Below are positions 1-4,679 of a stretch of 6,270 nt of DNA, piece by piece (position 1 is the first letter of the stretch; each line of letters begins with the position of its first letter). The notes below the pieces were generated by a model that worked only from the letters and a program-made list of their open reading frames with translations, ran no database searches and had not been told where the DNA came from. Made by a program: the position numbers and the translations under genes. The DNA lies in the NCBI GenBank assembly GCA_013824385.1, contig PNNU01000208.1, forward strand, positions 1 to 6,270. The letters are read 5' to 3'. Origin of the DNA: Anaerolinea sp. (lineage in GTDB: Bacteria > Chloroflexota > Anaerolineae > Anaerolineales > Anaerolineaceae).

Positions 1-94
1 TAATTATTTTGAGAACAATACTAAGGAGGAACCCAATAGATAATAGCTGACTCGGAATCATCGTGTAACGAAGTGTGTTTGATTCTTATTCTAC

Positions 95-100
95 AAGGAG
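95..100 (+). promoter_or_regulatory. Ribosome binding site of the lipoprotein gene
   Basis: AAGGAG lies six bases upstream of the ATG at 107. It is a near-ideal Shine-Dalgarno sequence at a normal distance and fixes the start of the substrate-binding protein, whose signal peptide then begins with the expected MKPFVK charged N-terminus. Confidence 0.85.
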
Positions 101-106
101 AAGATA

Positions 107-1360
107 ATGAAACCGTTCGTGAAGATCGTAACATTTATTGTATTGCTTAGCCTCCTGGCCGCATGCGCAAAAGCACCTGCAGCCACCGAAGCACCTGCAG
201 CCGATGCACCTGCAGCCGATGCACCTGCTGCCACTGATGCCGCCGTCGTTGCTACCGAAGCCGCCACCCTGAGTGTTGCGGAACAATGGGCAAAAGACAA
301 TGAAGTTGGCCCCTATCAAACTGACACCCAGGATTGGGCAGCCATTGAAGCCGCAGCTATCGAAGAAGGAACCCTGTTGGTCTATGCAAACAGCTCCAAA
401 GTCGAAAAAGCTGCCGCAGCTTTCATGGAAGCTTATCCCGGAATCGCCGTCCAGGCTTTTGATCTTGGTGGTGATGATGTCTTGCTGAAAACCGTTGAAG
501 AACAAAAAGCCGGTGCATTTACCGGAGATGTCTGGTTCAGCAGTGGCGGCGCCGAACTCGTCGGCAACGTACTTCCTAAACAATATGTTTGGCGTTTTGT
601 TCCAGATAGTGTCACTGGTTTAATTGCGGATGAGTATACCCAACCATTGTTAATGGGTCGCTTGGGAACCAGCATTATTGCTTACAACTCAGAGCTAAAT
701 GACACCTGCCCTATTACAAATATTTGGGAATTAACCCAACCCGAATGGAGAGGCAAATTCTTTGTTGAAGATCCTTTGAATGATGCCTCCACGTTAAGCA
801 AATTACTAACATTCGCAGCCCACCCTGATGAAATGAAAGCTGCTTACGTAGCCCTCTACGGTTCAGATCCCGTACTTGATGATGACACCCCTGATGAAGG
901 TTGGTTGTGGCTCAAACGCTTTGCCCAAAATGGTCCCATTCCTCAACCTGGTGGTGATGAAGTCGATTCTGCATTCGCAACCCCCGGAATGACCGAAAGC
1001 TATATGGCATTGACTTCTTATTCCAACATGGCTGATGTTGTAGAAGGAAACCTGGCCTTTGAACCATGCTGGGGGTTGTCACCCATGCTTGGTATTCAAA
1101 GCCAGAGCTATCTCGGCGTGATGAACCAGGCTCCTCATGTCAATGCGGCAAAATTGTGGATCAAATTCGTCGTAGGTCCTGACGGCCGCGATCCCTGGGC
1201 CAAATTTGGAACTTACTTCACCGATTCCACTTACGAAGTTCCCGAAGGGCAAAAACCACTGGAAGAAATGATGTCAATGACCTGGTTTATCGATGAACAA
1301 TATGCTTACGATAACATGATCCAGGCACGTGACTTCTACCTGTTGAACCTGGCACAATAA
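107..1360 (+). CDS. ABC transporter substrate-binding lipoprotein, AfuA/COG1840-like
   Basis: This 417-residue lipoprotein should capture a small solute outside the membrane and hand it to an ABC permease. Residues 1-19 form a signal peptide (basic start, hydrophobic core) ending in a lipobox LLAAC, with Cys20 as the lipidated residue. Residues 21-55 are an Ala/Pro/Thr/Asp/Glu linker that tethers the domain to the membrane, as in Chloroflexota binding proteins. The binding domain starts near residue 80. It shows hallmarks of the ferric-iron/AfuA type: a first strand with EGTLLVYANSS (87-97), EAYPGIAVQAFDLGGDD (108-124), YNSE (193-196), and PITNIWELTQPEWRGK (202-217). Apart from Cys20 the only cysteines are Cys201 and Cys321, which could form a disulfide outside the cell. 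The substrate cannot be read from sequence: family members bind ferric iron, sugar phosphates or 2-aminoethylphosphonate. No permease or ATPase gene is adjacent downstream; they may lie upstream of the window or elsewhere. Confidence 0.88.
   Translation: MKPFVKIVTFIVLLSLLAACAKAPAATEAPAADAPAADAPAATDAAVVATEAATLSVAEQWAKDNEVGPYQTDTQDWAAIEAAAIEEGTLLVYANSSKVEKAAAAFMEAYPGIAVQAFDLGGDDVLLKTVEEQKAGAFTGDVWFSSGGAELVGNVLPKQYVWRFVPDSVTGLIADEYTQPLLMGRLGTSIIAYNSELNDTCPITNIWELTQPEWRGKFFVEDPLNDASTLSKLLTFAAHPDEMKAAYVALYGSDPVLDDDTPDEGWLWLKRFAQNGPIPQPGGDEVDSAFATPGMTESYMALTSYSNMADVVEGNLAFEPCWGLSPMLGIQSQSYLGVMNQAPHVNAAKLWIKFVVGPDGRDPWAKFGTYFTDSTYEVPEGQKPLEEMMSMTWFIDEQYAYDNMIQARDFYLLNLAQ
173..238 (+). repeat. Tandem 15-18 bp repeat coding for the Ala/Pro-rich lipoprotein linker
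   Basis: Four head-to-tail units begin GCACCTGC at 173, 191, 206 and 221. The second and third are identical 15-mers (GCACCTGCAGCCGAT) and the outer two are 18 bp long. Each unit encodes APA(A)(T)(E/D), the flexible spacer between the lipidated cysteine and the binding domain. The unit lengths are multiples of three, so gain or loss of copies would change spacer length without breaking the frame. Confidence 0.85.
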
Positions 1361-1385
1361 TTGCTTTTACTTGATTAGTCTTTCT

Positions 1386-1418
1386 TTGGGCACGGATGCT
1401 GATCTGGTCCGTGCCCAA
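1386..1418 (+). terminator. Perfect 11-bp hairpin after the lipoprotein gene, probable terminator or mRNA 3' end
   Basis: TTGGGCACGGA (1386-1396) is the exact reverse complement of TCCGTGCCCAA (1408-1418), with an 11-nt loop between them. It sits 25 bp after the stop codon of the binding-protein gene and 75 bp before the next start, where a terminator or transcript-stabilising hairpin is expected. No T-tract follows on either strand, so it is not a textbook intrinsic terminator. It could be a U-independent terminator, or a processing barrier that lets the lipoprotein be made in excess over downstream genes. Confidence 0.6.
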
Positions 1419-1493
1419 CCAATCCAAATACTATGTTTGTGACTTACTGGTAACAAATAGCAGCGAATTTCAACCACTGGAGCAAATAACATC

Positions 1494-2942
1494 ATGAGCC
1501 TGAAAGAAATATTCTTCGATATGGGCGGTACAATTCAAAACTTTTGGACTAACCGTGAGCTGAAAGTAAAAAGCATTCCGGCATTTCGAGATACTTTTCT
1601 TAGAGCCGGCATCAATTTTGAGCTTAATGATGAAGCGCTGACCGATCTGGTATCCAGTGGCATTACCTCTTACCATAAATGGAATCGCGAATCTCGTATC
1701 GAATTGAAACCGTTTGAAGTTTGGAAGAAATTCGTGCTTAAGGAGTATCAATTTCCAGACGAAACACTTGGTTCAATAGCTGAAGATCTGACCTATTTAT
1801 ATGAAACAACATTTTATTATCGCGAAATGCGTCCTGAAATCCCTGAAGTATTAGCAGCCATTAAGTCCATGGGGCTTTCCATGGGAATTATCAGCAATAC
1901 CCAAAGTCAACGCCAGGTTCCCGATAACCTGACGCAATATGGAATTATTGATTATTTCAGTCCAATTGTCTTAACTTCACAATATGGCTTGCGCAAACCA
2001 GACCCTTCCATTTTTTACTATGCTGCCCGCCTGGCTAAAGTCCCCACCGGAAGCTGCATGTACATTGGCGATAAAATTAATCGCGATATTCTGGGTGCTC
2101 GCAGAGCGGGTTTCAGATCCGCAATCAAGATTCTGCACATTTTCGATGATGGCGAACCTGATTTTGGAGCAACACCTGATGCTGAGATCGAGAACATGAC
2201 TCAGTTAATTCCCATAATAGAACAAGAGTTGGAAAAAGATAAATTTATAATCAAAATTGAGAGTAATCAAAAAATAAAAGCTGTATTCTTTGATGCCGGT
2301 GATATTTTATATCATCGTCCCCAAAAACAACTCAATTTCAACGAGTATCTTTCTAAGATCGACCACACACCTGATCCTGAATTGGATCGCAAGTTAAAAG
2401 TAATTCGTGAATTGGCATTTCAAGGCAAACTGGATCGTCACGATTATTACCGTCAATCGGTTCAATTGCACGGTATTTCCGATGAAAAATCAATCACTGA
2501 TGGCGTAACCGCACTCGATCTGGATGATGACACCGTTTCGATCTTTGAGGGCGTCCCTGAAACGATTAAAGCGTTAAAAGAGAAAGGTCTGATTCTGGGA
2601 ATCATTACAGATACAGCCCTTACACCCGCAATTAAACTTAAATGGTTTGAGGATAATGGGTTTGGATATATTTGGGACATTATTATTAGTTCAAAAGATT
2701 TGGGTATTCGAAAACCTGCTCCGATTTTATATGAAGAAGCCATAACTCAAGCTGGAATTAAACCAGATGAAGCAATATTTGTTGGGCACAAAGCTACTGA
2801 GCTTGAAGGAGCACGTAATATTGGCTTAAAAACCATCGCTTTCAATTATGAGAAGAAAGCCATCGCAGACAAATACATTCAAAGTTTCGGCGACCTGATT
2901 GGTGCGGTGGCTGATGACTTTTTCAAGGTTGAAAAAGCATGA
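1494..2942 (+). CDS. Tandem double-domain HAD-superfamily protein
   Basis: This 482-residue cytoplasmic protein contains two HAD hydrolase domains, about twice the length of a usual HAD phosphatase. Domain 1 (about 1-245) has motif I DMGGT with nucleophile Asp9, motif II Ser134 in GIISNT, motif III Lys168 in LRKPDP, and motif IV GDKINRD (Gly192-Asp193, Asp198). Its cap carries the Y60xxW63...W77xxF80 pattern found in the HAD domains of the next two genes. Domain 2 (about 258-482) has Asp267 in DAGDI, Thr372 in IITDT and Lys407 in IRKPAP. Its motif IV is GHKATE, with His432 and Glu436 where aspartates are expected, so it may be impaired or regulatory. Neither domain has the second aspartate of the usual DxD motif I. 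The ATG at 1494 is the only good start after an in-frame TAG at 1458; GGAG at 1479-1482 is a rather distant ribosome site. The gene overlaps the next by 4 bp. Substrate unknown. Confidence 0.85.
   Translation: MSLKEIFFDMGGTIQNFWTNRELKVKSIPAFRDTFLRAGINFELNDEALTDLVSSGITSYHKWNRESRIELKPFEVWKKFVLKEYQFPDETLGSIAEDLTYLYETTFYYREMRPEIPEVLAAIKSMGLSMGIISNTQSQRQVPDNLTQYGIIDYFSPIVLTSQYGLRKPDPSIFYYAARLAKVPTGSCMYIGDKINRDILGARRAGFRSAIKILHIFDDGEPDFGATPDAEIENMTQLIPIIEQELEKDKFIIKIESNQKIKAVFFDAGDILYHRPQKQLNFNEYLSKIDHTPDPELDRKLKVIRELAFQGKLDRHDYYRQSVQLHGISDEKSITDGVTALDLDDDTVSIFEGVPETIKALKEKGLILGIITDTALTPAIKLKWFEDNGFGYIWDIIISSKDLGIRKPAPILYEEAITQAGIKPDEAIFVGHKATELEGARNIGLKTIAFNYEKKAIADKYIQSFGDLIGAVADDFFKVEKA
2265..2942 (+). 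other. Degenerate second HAD domain (residues 258-482)
   Basis: The domain keeps the nucleophile Asp267, the motif II threonine Thr372 and the motif III lysine Lys407. Motif I reads DAGDI, losing both the second Asp and the usual Thr. Motif IV reads GHKATELEGA instead of GDxxxDxxGA, so the metal-binding aspartates are replaced by His432 and Glu436. The fold is clearly HAD, because the FVG...GARNIGL context is intact. Catalysis by the usual magnesium mechanism is doubtful. Confidence 0.7.
2939..2942 (+). other. ATGA stop/start overlap, translational coupling
   Basis: The start ATG of the HAD-TIM barrel gene overlaps the TGA stop of the double-HAD gene. Only a weak AAGG (2925-2928) precedes it. 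Ribosomes finishing the first gene probably re-initiate here, which argues that the two proteins are made together. Confidence 0.8.
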
Positions 2943-4627
2943 ATACCAATATAAAAGCAATTCTATTTGATGTCGGCGGAACACTTCGCATCACCGCAAG
3001 AGTTGACGGTCGTGAAACTCAAATTCTCGAAGAAATGCGGTTATTCCTGGATTATGAAGGTACCGTTGAAGCTCTCAAAAATAAACTCGCCCTAGGCGAA
3101 AAAGCCTATCGAAAATGGGCCAAGAAGTCATTAGTTGAACTTTCAGAAGCGGAGTTATGGGTCAGGTTTATGTATCCTGATCAATCCAAACGTGAATTTA
3201 TACGCGAAAATGCGATTAAGCTAAATCAGCTTTGGCGTAATTCAAAAGGCAAGAAGCAATTGCTGCCAAATGCAATAGAAACAATCAATGCTTTAGCAGA
3301 ACGTGGTTACAGATTATGCATCATTAGTAATACCACTTCTTCTGTCGAGGTTCCCATCCTTCTTGAAGAGAATGGCATTACACACCTTTTTTCCTCAATT
3401 ATCTTATCCACGGTTTATGGAAGACGTAAGCCCCATCCATCGTTGTTTCTGGATGCTGCACGAGAGTTGGGGATTCATCCTGAGGAATGCGCCTACGTAG
3501 GCGACCGACCCTCACGCGACGTGGTTGGAGCTCGTGAAGCTGGATATTCCCTTGTGGTTATCATCCAAGCAGCGGGCTTGAAGCAAGAAAAAAAAGAAAA
3601 TGTGCCTATGACACCGGATTACATGATTGGCCGGTTACCTCAATTATTGGATATATTCCCGGACCATAAAACACAGCCTAAACCCGGTGCAGAACCCCGT
3701 CAGCCAGACTACCTTTATGATGCGGCACTTTCTACCATGTGGAATGTTGGGCAAAAGCTGCCATTTGGCGAGACATTCGCTGTTGGCCGTCAAATGGGAT
3801 TTGCCAGGTTTGAACTTAATCATGCCATTTCACCTGAAAAGATGTCCGAGATCGATTTCAACCAATACCGTGCCGGTAACGTGCATGATCCTTGCCCTGC
3901 ATTTCTGAGTATGAATGAGCTCAAAGAGAAAGATTGGTTGATCTCTTCGCTTGATGAAACCAATCGCATAAAAGGTGTGGATGTCATCCGCCGTACCATT
4001 GACCTCGCGGTCAAACTCGGGTCAAGTTCCGTGATCGTCCACCCTGGACAGATCAATGGAGACCGCTCCATGGATAAACGTCTGCGCGCAATGTACGACA
4101 AAGGGTTGTTTGGTTCGCCGGAATTCGAAGATTTAAAATCTGCCATGGTTGCTGATCGCAAGAGCAAAGCTGCCCCATACCTTGAAGCTGTTATCAAAAG
4201 TTTGTATGAGATCATCGAGTATGCCAGGTCAGTTAAAATGAGCATTGGTCTTGAAAATAGATATCGATATTACGACATCCCGGTATTGGATGAGATGGGG
4301 ATCCTACTTGATTTATGCCAGGAACCCTGGTATGGCTTTCAATATGATATGGGACATGCCCAAACATTAAGTGCATTAGGTCTGATTGATCATGAAGAAT
4401 GGCTCAAAAAATATGGGTCTCGCATCGTCGCCATTCATATGCATGATGTTATCGGAATCACTGATCATCAAACTCCCGGCTTCGGTGATATCGATTTTTC
4501 GATGGTGGCAAAATATATCCCCGAGTTTGCTTATCGTACGCTCGAGGTTGGTCCCCAGGCCACTCAACAAGACGTCATCAATGGGATGGAATTGTTGGTT
4601 AGAATGAGAATAGTAAATAAAATCTGA
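2939..4627 (+). CDS. Fusion of HAD-like hydrolase and xylose-isomerase/endonuclease-IV-like TIM barrel
   Basis: This 562-residue cytoplasmic protein has two enzyme-like halves. Residues 1-240 are a HAD domain: DVGGT with nucleophile Asp11, Ser130 in IISNT, Lys164 in GRRKPHP, and GDRPSRD (Gly188-Asp189, Asp194). Its cap carries Y57xxW60...W74xxF77. Motif I lacks the second Asp. After a Pro-rich linker (about 241-257) comes a TIM barrel of the sugar isomerase/epimerase (PF01261-like) superfamily. Probable metal ligands are His316 (VHDPCP), His368 (VHPG), Glu439 (GLEN), Asp470 and His473 (DMGH), His500 (HMHD), His510 ahead of PGFGDIDF, and Glu536 (TLEV). The barrel should isomerise, epimerise or hydrolyse a polar, perhaps phosphorylated, small molecule; the substrate cannot be named. 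Translation is coupled to the preceding gene by ATGA, and a paralogue follows 52 bp later. A DNA-repair role is less likely, because nothing resembling DNA-binding loops was recognised and the HAD half is capped like small-molecule enzymes. Confidence 0.87.
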   Translation: MNTNIKAILFDVGGTLRITARVDGRETQILEEMRLFLDYEGTVEALKNKLALGEKAYRKWAKKSLVELSEAELWVRFMYPDQSKREFIRENAIKLNQLWRNSKGKKQLLPNAIETINALAERGYRLCIISNTTSSVEVPILLEENGITHLFSSIILSTVYGRRKPHPSLFLDAARELGIHPEECAYVGDRPSRDVVGAREAGYSLVVIIQAAGLKQEKKENVPMTPDYMIGRLPQLLDIFPDHKTQPKPGAEPRQPDYLYDAALSTMWNVGQKLPFGETFAVGRQMGFARFELNHAISPEKMSEIDFNQYRAGNVHDPCPAFLSMNELKEKDWLISSLDETNRIKGVDVIRRTIDLAVKLGSSSVIVHPGQINGDRSMDKRLRAMYDKGLFGSPEFEDLKSAMVADRKSKAAPYLEAVIKSLYEIIEYARSVKMSIGLENRYRYYDIPVLDEMGILLDLCQEPWYGFQYDMGHAQTLSALGLIDHEEWLKKYGSRIVAIHMHDVIGITDHQTPGFGDIDFSMVAKYIPEFAYRTLEVGPQATQQDVINGMELLVRMRIVNKI

Positions 4628-4666
4628 TCTATAGTGCCCCATTTTATTTGAATTTATTGAATGAAA

Positions 4667-4671
4667 AGAAG
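4667..4671 (+). promoter_or_regulatory. Ribosome binding site of the second HAD-TIM gene
   Basis: AGAAG ends eight bases before the ATG at 4680, but only two bases before the alternative in-frame ATG at 4674. Spacing therefore favours 4680. The N-terminus made from 4680 (MEDHIKAIFFD) also aligns without a gap with the paralogue's MNTNIKAILFD. An in-frame TGA at 4662 rules out any earlier start. Confidence 0.55.
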
Positions 4672-4679
4672 ATATGATT

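Noticed and set aside
9..44. Possible promoter with TTGAGA (9-14) and GATAAT (39-44)
   Set aside because: The spacing of 24 bases is far from the usual 16-18, and no better pair was found in the leader.
55..85. Inverted repeat GAATCA/TGATTC in the leader with a small inner TCGT/ACGA stem
   Set aside because: Six- and four-base stems in AT-rich leader DNA are weak and match no known riboswitch or operator that I recognise.
86..583. Cysteine-rich 165-aa reading frame on the - strand with repeated GCRC units
   Set aside because: It is the antisense shadow of the Ala/Pro repeat linker (GCA/TGC codons) inside a well-supported lipoprotein gene, with no ribosome site or recognisable domain.
3588..3595. 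Run of eight A in the first fusion gene (a similar run at 4840-4847 in the second) as a possible slippage or frameshift site
   Set aside because: The reading frame is continuous, with conserved protein sequence on both sides of each run, so there is no sign that a shift is needed or has happened.
3820..4245. 141-aa open frame on the - strand inside the first TIM barrel
   Set aside because: It lies wholly inside the conserved + strand barrel that contains the metal ligands; it is an antisense shadow.
4674..4676. Earlier in-frame ATG as start of the second fusion gene
   Set aside because: Only two bases separate it from the AGAAG ribosome site, and the start at 4680 aligns exactly with the paralogue's N-terminus; it remains possible.
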